Part shown: positions 63,554-64,000 of the stretch, one piece after another
Layout of the letters: each line of letters begins with the position of its first letter
Numbering within the stretch: position 1 is the first letter of the stretch
DNA from: Edolisoma coerulescens
Taxonomy: Eukaryota; Chordata; Aves; Passeriformes; Campephagidae
DNA length: 64,000 nucleotides
Assembly (NCBI GenBank): GCA_013397115.1
Contig: VWZW01004624.1
Span: 2,212,558 to 2,276,557 of the forward strand
Reading direction: 5' to 3'
Notes under the pieces: generated by a model
Told to the model about the DNA's origin: nothing
Databases searched by the model: none
The model's input: the letters and a program-made list of their open reading frames with translations, nothing else
Position numbers and translations under genes: made by a program

Positions 63554-64000
63554 AAAGATATATTAGGGGAATTTTTCAAAGCATGTACAGTTTCAGCGAT
63601 ACGACAGGAAGAATGTAATGGCTCTTTCAGTGCTCGTACCATTTCTTTTCTCAAGTTTCTGCATGGTGCCTTTTTTTGTTAGGGATGCCTAATTGCCAGG
63701 CCCACTTAGGCCAGCACAGAAAGCCTGCCGAGAACTAGAATGTCCCTGGGTTCACATTGCAGAAACAGAGAACTGGAAAGTAAGGAGTGAGCATGGGAAT
63801 ATGCCAGTTTAAAGGAGGGGATATAAAACAAAAATACAATGGAAGGTGGCACTTAACAGGGCTTCACAACCCTGATCCCAGAAGAAAACACATAAAGGTA
63901 CACCACTCAGGCATCAAAACACAGGCCTTCTCATGCTGAAGTCTTATCTAGAGCTAAATTTTCATCCATAGACTTATAATTGAGTTAATCTCCTCCCTGT
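63554..64000. other. Unannotated sequence to the right edge
   Basis: Mixed-composition unique DNA. No gene, RNA or repeat family is recognised. Confidence 0.45.

Noticed and set aside
1..64000. tRNA, rRNA, CRISPR, phage or bacterial operon content
   Set aside because: No cloverleaf, rRNA block, spaced repeats or tightly packed genes are visible on either strand.

Overview
The window looks like vertebrate nuclear DNA, most probably from a bird or a close sauropsid relative. I see no prokaryotic gene layout, ribosome binding sites, operons or CRISPR array. Most of the sequence is AT-rich and depleted of CpG, and CpG clusters in only a few short islands. No Alu, L1 or B elements are recognisable. 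The only transposon traces I recognise are a heavily decayed CR1/L3-type LINE fragment and one relic resembling an old sauropsid DNA-transposon-like repeat. Low repeat density, CR1-type relics and recurrent A7C5 tracts fit a bird best. The species cannot be named from what is visible.

I found no protein-coding gene that I can support. The longest open frames are only about 100-158 codons. None carries a recognisable domain or a convincing exon structure, and they behave like chance frames in AT-rich DNA or in CpG islands. The window therefore reads as a 64 kb non-coding interval, probably beside a developmental regulator lying to the left.

Layout. Positions 1-2300 hold three CpG-rich clusters (at the left edge, about 1590-1770 and about 2030-2300), with an AT-rich block at 540-1080 between them that looks like a conserved enhancer. 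Positions 2300-7300 show nothing recognisable. A LINE relic lies at about 7296-7615, followed by an isolated CpG island at about 8480-8720 that ends in a consensus splice donor, a possible promoter and first exon of an unknown transcript. At 14640-15030 there is an unusual GC-rich patch with degenerate internal repeats. From about 17820 to 22010 the sequence has the texture of a cluster of conserved non-coding elements, dense in TAAT/ATTA cores. Similar blocks lie at 40980-42260, 44570-45200, 45900-46400, 57230-57800 and 62870-63170. Several POU octamers (ATGCAAAT) fall in or near the right-hand blocks. The rest is unannotated unique sequence with short local repeats, a homopurine tract near 29.05 kb, a C-rich quadruplex-capable tract at 63440 and a 13-bp stem-loop at 63518.

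My best overall reading, which is inference, is a regulatory gene desert. The CpG-rich left end would be the flank of a promoter domain, and the scattered AT-rich homeodomain/POU-site blocks would be candidate distal enhancers. Conservation cannot be measured here, so every enhancer call rests on sequence texture and carries low to moderate confidence.
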